This document shows positions 1 through 5,522 of a stretch of DNA of 5,522 bases, one piece after another; position 1 is the stretch's first letter; every line of letters starts with the position of its first letter. The stretch is from Clostridiales bacterium (GTDB lineage: Bacteria > Bacillota > Clostridia > Saccharofermentanales > Saccharofermentanaceae). The stretch is from the NCBI GenBank assembly GCA_016930475.1, contig JAFGGR010000105.1, positions 1 through 5,522 on the forward strand, written 5' to 3'. Below the pieces are notes generated by a model. The model made no database searches. It was not told where the DNA came from and saw only the letters and a program-made list of their open reading frames with translations. Made by a program: the position numbers and the translations under genes.

Positions 1-15
1 GAAATACTCTTTTTC

Positions 16-25
16 GGGAGGTGAT
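16..25 (+). promoter_or_regulatory. Strong Shine-Dalgarno site of the Lrp/AsnC regulator
   Basis: GGGAGGTGAT lies just upstream of the ATG at 29. It matches the anti-Shine-Dalgarno end of 16S rRNA over nine consecutive bases (17-25), with about 7 bases between the GGAGG core and the ATG. This fixes the start of the first gene and predicts efficient translation. The promoter of the cluster must lie to the left, outside the window. Confidence 0.9.
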
Positions 26-28
26 ATC

Positions 29-517
29 ATGATCAATCGTCAGGAACTACTGGAACTGGTTGAGCGTAACGCTCGAATATCCGCTTCGGAATTAGCCGTA
101 ATGATCGGTGCTGATGAGAAGGCCGTTTCGGAGGAGTTGGCAAGTCTTCATGAGGATAATATCATTCTCGGATATGCCGCCATCATCAATTGGGACAAGA
201 CCGATCGGGAGTCAGTGACGGCATTGATCGAGATTCGCATCACCCCGCAAAGAAACAAGGGTTTTGATCAGATCGCGCGACAACTTTTTCGCTACCCTCA
301 GGTAACGTCATGTTACCTGATGTCCGGGGGTTTTGACCTGATGATCATAATTGAGGATTCGACCCTTCGCGAGGTCGCTTCCTTTATCGCCGAGAAAGTC
401 GCTCCGATTGAGGGCGTGGTGTCCACGTCGACACACTTTATCCTCAAGAAATACAAGAGCAACGGCATCATTTTCGACGCGAAAATGACAGACGACCGGG
501 AAACCATCGTTCTGTAA
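29..517 (+). CDS. Lrp/AsnC family transcriptional regulator (AlaR/YugG-like)
   Basis: A 162-residue DNA-binding regulator, the usual length for the family. Residues 1-55 form the winged helix-turn-helix (helices around ELLELVERNARIS, ASELAVMIG and the recognition helix DEKAVSEELASLHED, then wing NIILGYAAIINW). Residues 62-142 form the RAM effector/oligomerisation domain, including the SGGFD turn (99-103) that normally lines the amino-acid-binding site. The recognition helix is unusually acidic; from memory this is typical of the subgroup next to aminotransferases. The start is set by the strong ribosome site at 16-25. The next gene is an aminotransferase on the same strand, as in the B. subtilis AlaR/AlaT (YugG/YugH) pair, so it probably senses an amino acid (alanine is the best guess) and controls this cluster. 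The family call is secure; the ligand is inference. Confidence 0.93.
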   Translation: MINRQELLELVERNARISASELAVMIGADEKAVSEELASLHEDNIILGYAAIINWDKTDRESVTALIEIRITPQRNKGFDQIARQLFRYPQVTSCYLMSGGFDLMIIIEDSTLREVASFIAEKVAPIEGVVSTSTHFILKKYKSNGIIFDAKMTDDRETIVL

Positions 518-543
518 TTCGGTTGATGATGTCGAAACGTAAC

Positions 544-548
544 AGGAG
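544..548 (+). promoter_or_regulatory. Ribosome binding site that decides the aminotransferase start
   Basis: AGGAG at 544-548 lies 7 bases before the ATG at 556. The earlier in-frame candidates (TTG 523, ATG 526, ATG 529) follow the regulator stop almost directly and have no purine-rich site in front of them. The ATG at 556 is therefore the better start, and the apparent 11-residue extension is probably untranslated spacer. Confidence 0.75.
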
Positions 549-555
549 TATTCGG

Positions 556-1755
556 ATGAGCATTTCATATGATGATAAAATTTCCGATGTTGTTCAGTCG
601 ATCCCACCGTCGGCTATTCGTCGCTTTTTTGATTTGGCGAACGAGATGAAGGGAGAGGTGATCTCTCTTTCGATCGGCGAACCGGATTTCATAACACCTT
701 GGCGGGTCCGTGAGGCTGGCATCTACTCTTTAGATCAGGGCTATACCCACTACTCGCCCAATCAGGGATACATCGAGGTTCGAAGAGCGATTGCCAAGTA
801 TATGCAAAGGCGTTACGGATTGGAATATGATCCGGTCTCGGAAATACTGGTAACGGTCGGCGGGAGTGAGGCACTGGATTTAGCCGCAAGAACCCTGATC
901 AATCCCGGTGATGAGGTCATTATCGTGGAGCCTTGCTTTGTTTCCTATAAGGCGACCGTTTTGTTGGCTCATGGTGTTCCGGTAATCGTTGCAACGAGAC
1001 AGGAAGATGACTTTAAACTTCGTCCCGATGACCTGGAGAAAGCGATCACAACGAAGACGAAGTATATCATGCTCGGATACCCGTGTAATCCGACAGGTGC
1101 AACCATGACACGGTCCGATTTACAGGAGATCGTGCAGGTCCTTGAGAAATATCCGGATATCATCGTACTGTCGGACGAATTGTACTCAGAATTATCTTAC
1201 GGGGATGATCCTTTCGTATCGGTTGCTTCGTTTCCCTCCATGCGTGACCGCACCATCGTGGTGAACGGATTCTCCAAGTCGTTTGCCATGACCGGATGGA
1301 GGATCGGCTACGCCGTAGGCCCGGATAAAATCATTCAAGCGATGAATAAGGTGCATCAGTATTGCATCATGTCGTCTCCGACCACTGCTCAATACGCGGT
1401 CATCGAAGCGGCTCTTCACGGCGATAAGGATGTCCATATAATGAGAGAAGAATATAATCGCAGAAGAAGGGTGATCCATAAAGGATTGCTTGATGCGGGA
1501 TTGACCTGCTTCGAACCGACCGGAGCCTTTTATGCCTTTCCTTCCGTTCGGGAATTGGGTATTTCATCCGAGGAATTTTGCGAGCGTTTCCTGATGGAAA
1601 AGAAGGTCGCGATCGTGCCCGGCAACGCTTTCGGTGATTCCGGGGAAGGACATGTTCGAATCAGCTATGCCTCATCGATGGACAATATTAAGGAAGCACT
1701 GGTTCGTCTTGCGGAATTCGTAAAGGATATAAAGAGAGCGGGCAGTCCTTTATGA
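556..1755 (+). CDS. Class I/II pyridoxal-phosphate aminotransferase (AlaT/YugH-like)
   Basis: A cytosolic fold-type I aminotransferase of 399 residues, the normal length. It moves an amino group from an amino acid to a 2-oxo acid using PLP. Residues numbered from the ATG at 556: substrate-side SIGEPDF near 39-45, cofactor-phosphate loop VGGSEALDLA near 101-110, NPTG at 178-181 (Asn contacts the PLP ring oxygen), Asp207 and Tyr210 in SDELY (Asp pairs with the pyridine nitrogen), the Schiff-base Lys241 in FSKSFAMTGWRIGY, and Arg368 in HVRISYA, the usual binder of the substrate carboxylate. All key residues are present, so it should be active. Pairing with the upstream regulator suggests the B. 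subtilis AlaT type, which makes alanine from pyruvate; an aromatic or aspartate preference cannot be excluded. Its TGA stop overlaps the prfB start. Confidence 0.93.
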   Translation: MSISYDDKISDVVQSIPPSAIRRFFDLANEMKGEVISLSIGEPDFITPWRVREAGIYSLDQGYTHYSPNQGYIEVRRAIAKYMQRRYGLEYDPVSEILVTVGGSEALDLAARTLINPGDEVIIVEPCFVSYKATVLLAHGVPVIVATRQEDDFKLRPDDLEKAITTKTKYIMLGYPCNPTGATMTRSDLQEIVQVLEKYPDIIVLSDELYSELSYGDDPFVSVASFPSMRDRTIVVNGFSKSFAMTGWRIGYAVGPDKIIQAMNKVHQYCIMSSPTTAQYAVIEAALHGDKDVHIMREEYNRRRRVIHKGLLDAGLTCFEPTGAFYAFPSVRELGISSEEFCERFLMEKKVAIVPGNAFGDSGEGHVRISYASSMDNIKEALVRLAEFVKDIKRAGSPL

Positions 1756-2861
1756 TCGATTTTGAGCCCATTCGTCTTCAACTCATTGCACTGGAAGAGC
1801 CGCTTCATCTTCTTTCTGAAGCGCTAAAAATCGGCGCGTTGGGCGACCGCATTTCCGAGCTGGAAGCCAGAGCGCAGGAGCCGGATTTCTGGAACGACGT
1901 CGAGAACGCTCAAAGGATCCAGACTCAGATCCGCCGGTTACAAAAGAAAGTGGATAACTATAACACTTTAATCTCGGAGAGACAGGATCTTCTTCTCTTG
2001 TGTGAATTAGGCGCCGAGGCTTCAGACGAACAGGTTTATCAGGAAGTGAGCGCAGCTTTCGCCGATTATGAAACGAGATTTGAGGTCACCCGACTGGAGA
2101 CCCTACTTACGGGTGAGTACGACAAAAACAATGCCATTCTGACCCTTCATGCAGGTGCCGGCGGTACAGAGGCGCAGGATTGGGTAGAAATGCTTTACCG
2201 AATGTACGGAAAATGGGCCGAGACACATGATTTCGAGTGGAAGGAACTGGAGTATTTGGATGGAGATGAAGCCGGTATAAAGAGTGTTTCCGTTATGATC
2301 AGCGGTGAAAATGCTTATGGCTTTCTTCGTTCTGAAATAGGAGTCCATCGCCTGGTTCGAATCTCTCCGTTTGACTCCTCCGGTCGGAGGCATACTTCGT
2401 TCGCATCCTGCGAAGTGATTCCGGAATTGGATTCTTCCATTCACATTGATATCAATCCCTCCGATCTCCGGATCGATACCTATCGGTCCTCCGGAAAAGG
2501 CGGTCAGCACGTCAATAAGACTGATTCCGCAATTCGGTTGACCCACTTGCCGACCGGCTGTGTCGCTGCATGTCAGGCTGAGCGTTCTCAGATCCAAAAC
2601 AAAGAAACCGCAATGAATATGTTGAAGGCAAAACTATTCGCTCTGGCTCAAGCAGCCCACATGGAAAAGATAGAAGACCTGAAGGGAAACCAGATGGATA
2701 TTGCATGGGGAAGCCAGATCCGTTCTTATGTGTTCTGTCCGTACACGATGGTTAAGGACCACCGGACCGGCTATGAAGAAAATGACGTTCAAAGTGTTAT
2801 GGACGGCAAAATCGATGGATTCATCAATGCATTTCTTTCCGGAAAACAGATCGAAAAGTGA
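1752..2861 (+). CDS. prfB: Peptide chain release factor 2 (RF2)
   Basis: A class I release factor of 369 residues that reads UGA and UAA in the ribosomal A site and triggers hydrolysis of peptidyl-tRNA. An N-terminal helical domain (about 1-110, with PDFWND at 44-49) is followed by GAGGTEAQDW at 135-144, the stop-codon-reading SPF tripeptide at 205-207 (this makes it RF2, as RF1 carries PxT there) and the catalytic GGQ at 250-252. Ser246 replaces the Thr found in E. coli K-12 RF2, and Lys249 precedes GGQ where Ala is usual. The reading frame is open from ATG to stop, with no internal TGA and no canonical CTTTGA +1 frameshift site near codon 25. The start overlaps the aminotransferase stop (ATGA) and has only a weak purine stretch upstream (around 1731-1738), suggesting translational coupling. 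It ends in TGA, its own target codon. Confidence 0.98.
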   Translation: MIDFEPIRLQLIALEEPLHLLSEALKIGALGDRISELEARAQEPDFWNDVENAQRIQTQIRRLQKKVDNYNTLISERQDLLLLCELGAEASDEQVYQEVSAAFADYETRFEVTRLETLLTGEYDKNNAILTLHAGAGGTEAQDWVEMLYRMYGKWAETHDFEWKELEYLDGDEAGIKSVSVMISGENAYGFLRSEIGVHRLVRISPFDSSGRRHTSFASCEVIPELDSSIHIDINPSDLRIDTYRSSGKGGQHVNKTDSAIRLTHLPTGCVAACQAERSQIQNKETAMNMLKAKLFALAQAAHMEKIEDLKGNQMDIAWGSQIRSYVFCPYTMVKDHRTGYEENDVQSVMDGKIDGFINAFLSGKQIEK

Positions 2862-2911
2862 TCGTATCCAAAAGTCAATAATTCCGATTCGATCAAATCA
2901 ACCAAACATAA

Positions 2912-2939
2912 AAAAGAGGCCGAGAAAACGGCCTCTTTT
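2912..2939. terminator. Bidirectional Rho-independent terminator between convergent genes
   Basis: A perfect 11-bp stem, AAAAGAGGCCG (2912-2922) pairing with CGGCCTCTTTT (2929-2939), encloses the 6-base loop AGAAAA. Read left to right it ends in TTTT, 50 bases after the prfB stop. Read right to left it ends in six T (complement of 2910-2915), starting 18 bases after the stop of the membrane-protein gene. It can end both converging transcripts, with the longer T-run serving the minus strand. Confidence 0.93.
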
Positions 2940-2957
2940 GAGATACACGGGATCCGG

Positions 2958-5252
2958 TTAACTATTATATTCGATATAGTACGATTCGATCTTGAAGCTT
3001 CCCACGGACGAGGAGGATGTCGTGGCAGATATATCCACGAGCACTACATCGCCGCTCTTTATCAGCTCCATTGACGTTGGGGTACCGATAAAGGTATTCT
3101 TGGAGCCCTCTTTCTTAACAAAGGTGAAGCCGCTGCTTGAAACCGAATCAAATGTAACGGAAGCGCTGTAGGTGATGGTGATCTGTTTGATCGAATCGTA
3201 AAGCGTGGAATCCTTTCCGCCGCTGTTTTCGAGCTCCAAATCGAATGATGCAACACTTCCATCGGTATCACCGTTGATGATCTTTGAGCGGAATCGCGTC
3301 ACGACTCCGGGGGTAGGAGAAGGAGAAGGTGTAGGTGTAGACGTTGGCGTCGGGGTCGCAGTCGGTGAGGGGGTCGGAGTAGGAGTGGCCGTTGGAGTCG
3401 GAGTGTTTGCCGGTGTCGGAGTCACAGTTTCCGTAGCCGCTGCAGTTGTTGCAGTCGGTTCAAGTGTCGTGTCGGATGGAGTGACCTCGAAAGTAGTTAT
3501 ACTCGTTACCGGATAAGTGACTACACCTTGATCGTTTCCGGACTTCCCGAAAAGGCCCGAAAACACATCTCCGAGATTGAAGGATGTCCAAATAAAATAG
3601 AAAGCGACAGATAAAGCGATCAGTATAAGAATGATCACGAGAGGCAGGTATTCCGCTGCTTTCCTCTTGGAAACGCGATAACGCTCTTTCTGGGGTGTTA
3701 TTGTGCCCATTTGCTGAGCCGCAGTATACTTTGAACCCGGACGGTCGAGATTGTTCAGTGGTTGTACACCCTTTACCGGGGCAGACTTCGCCGCCGGATC
3801 TTCTTTCTTTTCCGAATACTGTCGTCCGGGACGCTCTTTTGCCTCGGCTCGGCTCCGGACAGGAATATTACCCGACTGTTTTTCGCTGTTGCTGTCGGCA
3901 AAGACATTGATCCCTTCGTCCCGGAGAACGGCCGCAAGCGAGTCGTCATGTTCCGGGGGCGCATCAGCCCGTGAAGACAATGTATCGACGGAAATACCTT
4001 CAGACGAATCGTCGGGTGTCAGTGAAGGATCCGGTTCTGAAACAGTGCTTTCATCAAAAAAACGATTCGGAATGTCATATTCAACAGACGGGGATTCCGG
4101 CGATTCCTGAGTATCAATAATACTTCCGGCCAGTAGATGATTCGTTTGAGTTTCTTCATCTGTGTCGAGTGTTTCGATCTCAGTCACATCAGAATATTCA
4201 AACGCATCGAAATATTTCTTCCCGGAAGTCGATTGAGTCGATTGATCGGATTTGAGCGGTTCTGAATCAAAATCCGACTCCGGTTCTGTTCCCGATAATT
4301 CCGATCCGGATTCTTCATCGGATAGCGATACCTCGATCGCCTCATCCGAATCGTCGATCGTTTCCGGATCCGTTAAGACTTCTATCGCAGGAACGATTGC
4401 GGGATCCTTGATTTCCGGCGCATCCGGCTCTTCCGAATAGGTCAGTTCCTCGAAAGGCCGCGTGTTTTGACCCTGATCGTCAGACGCGATTTGATCGGTA
4501 TCTTCGTCGTTCTCAGGTAAAAATTCATCGTCCTTCCGATCATTGAAAACCTCCGGGATATCATAGGAATCGGTTTCCTTCTGAGGCGGAGCGGCTTGAA
4601 AAGGTTTGAAAACCGGTACGTTTAATTCATCTAGAGCAATATCAAAAGGATCATTCTCCTCATAGTCGATCGCATCCATCGGAGCAGGGTCGTATTCGGG
4701 GGGGGCCGTGAAACTAAGTTCCTGATCATCGGATGTATCGATATCGTCCTCGAATACTTCGTTTGACGTTGGATCAGAGACGGAATCCGAATTGACTGCC
4801 GAATCCGGCTCGTTCGCTAAAATCTGATCTTTGGATTCGTCCGGAGAGTCGTTTGTTTTTGCAGATTTTTCACGAAGAACCTCGGAGATCGATTGAGCGG
4901 AATCGCTGGCCTTAAAGGACAGGAAAAGAGGGAAGGACTTATCCATAACGTCTTGATGCTCTTCCTCGGTCTTCTGGAAAACGACGGGAGAATATTCGGG
5001 CTCTATGGATTCCGGAGTGATCGGTGCTCCGGATGCATCCGGAGCATCTTCGGACTCGTCATTGGCAAATAACACCTTTTCCGTATTATCGTCCGGGTCT
5101 GCAGAGATTGCTTTATAATAAGTGCCGAAAACAGAAGCGGAATCGTCCTTCGTTTCGCCAGATTCGTCATCGGGTTCATAATGTATCAGGCGATCCGGCA
5201 TTAAAGATTCATCGCGCTTTTCATCATCATCGTGAAAACGTCCTTTTAACAT
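2958..5252 (-). CDS. Acidic single-pass membrane protein with Thr-Pro linker and exported C-terminal domain, unknown function
   Basis: 764 residues, no family recognised. Residues 1-460 are rich in Asp, Glu, Ser and Pro (by hand count about 130 D/E against 28 K/R) and look disordered. Residues 461-534 are net basic, ending in KERYRVSKRKAAE. One transmembrane helix lies at 535-555 (YLPLVIILILIALSVAFYFIW). The basic residues before it and the absence of a signal peptide predict a cytoplasmic N-terminus and outside C-terminus. A Thr/Pro/Ser linker (about 590-650, TP repeats from 611) leads to a 114-residue domain (651-764) with alternating hydrophobic strands, like a small beta-sandwich. There is no Cys and only one Trp. 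The start has a strong GGAGGT site 7 bases upstream. The gene is monocistronic here. The layout recalls transmembrane sensors such as RsgI-type anti-sigma factors, but I see no RsgI N-terminal domain or any enzyme motif. The frame is secure; function is unknown. Confidence 0.9.
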   Translation of the reverse strand: MLKGRFHDDDEKRDESLMPDRLIHYEPDDESGETKDDSASVFGTYYKAISADPDDNTEKVLFANDESEDAPDASGAPITPESIEPEYSPVVFQKTEEEHQDVMDKSFPLFLSFKASDSAQSISEVLREKSAKTNDSPDESKDQILANEPDSAVNSDSVSDPTSNEVFEDDIDTSDDQELSFTAPPEYDPAPMDAIDYEENDPFDIALDELNVPVFKPFQAAPPQKETDSYDIPEVFNDRKDDEFLPENDEDTDQIASDDQGQNTRPFEELTYSEEPDAPEIKDPAIVPAIEVLTDPETIDDSDEAIEVSLSDEESGSELSGTEPESDFDSEPLKSDQSTQSTSGKKYFDAFEYSDVTEIETLDTDEETQTNHLLAGSIIDTQESPESPSVEYDIPNRFFDESTVSEPDPSLTPDDSSEGISVDTLSSRADAPPEHDDSLAAVLRDEGINVFADSNSEKQSGNIPVRSRAEAKERPGRQYSEKKEDPAAKSAPVKGVQPLNNLDRPGSKYTAAQQMGTITPQKERYRVSKRKAAEYLPLVIILILIALSVAFYFIWTSFNLGDVFSGLFGKSGNDQGVVTYPVTSITTFEVTPSDTTLEPTATTAAATETVTPTPANTPTPTATPTPTPSPTATPTPTSTPTPSPSPTPGVVTRFRSKIINGDTDGSVASFDLELENSGGKDSTLYDSIKQITITYSASVTFDSVSSSGFTFVKKEGSKNTFIGTPTSMELIKSGDVVLVDISATTSSSSVGSFKIESYYIEYNS
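3303..3422 (-). repeat. Thr-Pro/Ser-Pro coding repeat (imperfect hexanucleotides)
   Basis: This tract encodes residues 611-650 of the membrane protein, a run of TPTP, TATP, TPSP and STPTP units with every second or third residue Pro. At DNA level it is a degenerate 6-base repeat of the form GGNGTN on the plus strand. It acts as an extended spacer between the membrane helix and the C-terminal domain; such linkers are common in Gram-positive surface proteins and are often glycosylated. Length change in 6-base steps would keep the frame. Confidence 0.85.
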
Positions 5253-5259
5253 GAACGAT

Positions 5260-5265
5260 ACCTCC
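5260..5265 (-). promoter_or_regulatory. Ribosome binding site of the acidic membrane protein
   Basis: GGAGGT (complement of ACCTCC) lies 7 bases before the ATG at 5252-5250. It supports this ATG as the true start and shows that the gene on the minus strand, not its plus-strand shadows, is the translated one. Confidence 0.88.
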
Positions 5266-5290
5266 GGGAATTGTCATAAACCATAGAAAT

Positions 5291-5319
5291 ACAATACCAC
5301 AAATTGCCGATTCTACCAA
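5291..5319 (-). promoter_or_regulatory. Probable sigma-A promoter of the membrane-protein gene
   Basis: On the minus strand TTGGTA (complement of 5314-5319) and TATTGT (complement of 5291-5296) are separated by exactly 17 bases. Each matches 4 of 6 consensus positions, and the -10 is preceded by TGG, an extended -10 element. Transcription would start near 5284, giving a leader of about 32 bases that includes the ribosome site. Moderate strength is expected. Confidence 0.55.
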
Positions 5320-5365
5320 TTATTTTCACGTATTGGAAAGAGGATCGCGGAGGTGTTTACGGTTC

Positions 5366-5393
5366 TTTGTATCAAACAATTTTAGTTTGACAA
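5366..5393 (-). promoter_or_regulatory. Possible second, upstream promoter toward the membrane-protein gene
   Basis: On the minus strand TTGTCA (complement of 5388-5393, 5 of 6) and TACAAA (complement of 5366-5371, 4 of 6) are 16 bases apart. Its -35 shares bases with the -35 of the tRNA promoter on the other strand. It would give a leader of about 105 bases. This is weaker evidence than for the promoter at 5291-5319 and may be a chance result of the near-symmetric TTGACAA. Confidence 0.25.
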
Positions 5394-5415
5394 GCAGCAA
5401 CGCGAATGCTACAAT
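5387..5415 (+). promoter_or_regulatory. Strong sigma-A promoter of tRNA-Leu
   Basis: A consensus TTGACA at 5387-5392 and TACAAT at 5410-5415 (5 of 6) are separated by 17 bases, and TGC directly before the -10 forms an extended -10. Transcription should start near 5422, about 16 bases before the tRNA, a typical leader for RNase P processing. This strength is expected for a stable-RNA gene. Confidence 0.9.
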
Positions 5416-5437
5416 TGCTAAGCACCTGAAAAAGGAC

Positions 5438-5522
5438 GCTCGTGTGGCGGAATCGGCAGACGCAACGGACTTAAAATCCGTCGGGATAGAACCCGTACCG
5501 GTTCAAGTCCGGTCACGAGCAC
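5438..5522 (+). tRNA. tRNA-Leu (anticodon UAA), cut by window end
   Basis: A class II tRNA that folds fully. The acceptor GCTCGTG (5438-5444) pairs with CACGAGC (5514-5520). The D stem is GCG/CGC (5447-5449 and 5461-5463). The anticodon stem ACGGA/TCCGT encloses the loop CTTAAAA (5470-5476) with anticodon TAA at 5472-5474. A long variable arm (CGGG...CCCG, 5482-5495) is typical of Leu. The T stem ACCGG/CCGGT encloses TTCAAGT. The discriminator A is at 5521, and the C at 5522 fits an encoded CCA, of which the last two bases fall outside the window. It reads UUA, and UUG by wobble. Confidence 0.96.

Noticed and set aside
523..555. An 11-residue N-terminal extension of the aminotransferase from TTG 523 or ATG 526/529
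   Set aside because: No ribosome site precedes these codons, while ATG 556 has AGGAG at the right distance and gives a normal family length.
1812..1819. CTTTCTGA read as an active RF2 frameshift site
   Set aside because: Its TGA is not in the zero frame, the frame is open without any shift, and no internal Shine-Dalgarno-like element stands before it.
3205..3516. Plus-strand open frame with a Val-Gly repeat resembling an elastin-like protein
   Set aside because: It is the antisense reading of the Thr-Pro linker of the minus-strand gene; no ribosome site was seen and the repeat is forced by the opposite strand.
3695..4440. Several plus-strand open frames opposite the acidic tail
   Set aside because: They overlap each other and the well-supported minus-strand gene, and look like low-complexity shadows of its Ser/Asp/Glu codons.
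3875..5200. Frequent TTCCGG and GATC-containing words as a possible uptake or restriction signal
   Set aside because: They also occur throughout the other genes and fit codon choice for Asp, Glu, Ser and Pro; no spacing or flanking pattern was seen.
2958..5252. RsgI-type anti-sigma factor
   Set aside because: The order (cytoplasmic part, helix, linker, outside domain) is similar, but the N-terminus is acidic low-complexity sequence with no recognisable anti-sigma domain and no sigma factor gene lies beside it in the window.
5353..5390. Tiny reading frames after the GGAGGTG-like bases at 5349-5355, a possible leader peptide
   Set aside because: Only 8-10 codons, with no promoter to transcribe them on the plus strand; the tRNA promoter lies downstream and overlaps them.

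Overview
The window reads like a chromosomal segment of a low-to-mid GC member of the Firmicutes, most likely a clostridial lineage. Three observations point there: RF2, the Lrp/AsnC regulator and the aminotransferase all resemble Bacillus/Clostridium family members as I remember them; the Shine-Dalgarno sites are strong (GGAGGTGAT, GGAGGT); and there is a single-pass membrane protein with a Thr-Pro linker of a kind common in clostridia. I could not run a search, so the lineage is an inference.

Layout. Positions 29-2861 (+) hold a compact three-gene cluster: an Lrp/AsnC-type regulator, a class I/II PLP aminotransferase, and prfB (peptide chain release factor 2). The first two genes match the regulator-aminotransferase pair known in Bacillus subtilis as AlaR/AlaT (formerly YugG/YugH). 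prfB follows with an ATGA overlap, so it is probably translationally coupled to the aminotransferase. The cluster ends at a strong hairpin (2912-2939) with T-runs on both strands. That hairpin can also end the convergent gene at 2958-5252 (-).

The minus-strand gene encodes a 764-residue protein I cannot assign to a family. It has a very acidic, apparently disordered cytoplasmic part of about 460 residues, a basic juxtamembrane stretch, one transmembrane helix, a Thr/Pro/Ser repeat linker and a small beta-rich C-terminal domain predicted to lie outside the membrane. Upstream of it, a 185-bp intergenic region carries divergent promoters: a moderate one reading left into the membrane-protein gene, and a near-consensus one reading right into a tRNA-Leu(UAA) gene that is cut by the window edge just inside its CCA end.

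The points most worth following up are prfB, which lacks the usual autoregulatory +1 frameshift site and instead starts inside the UGA stop of the gene before it, and the acidic membrane protein, whose long charged tail contains recurring short motifs. There is no CRISPR array, insertion sequence or phage gene in the window.
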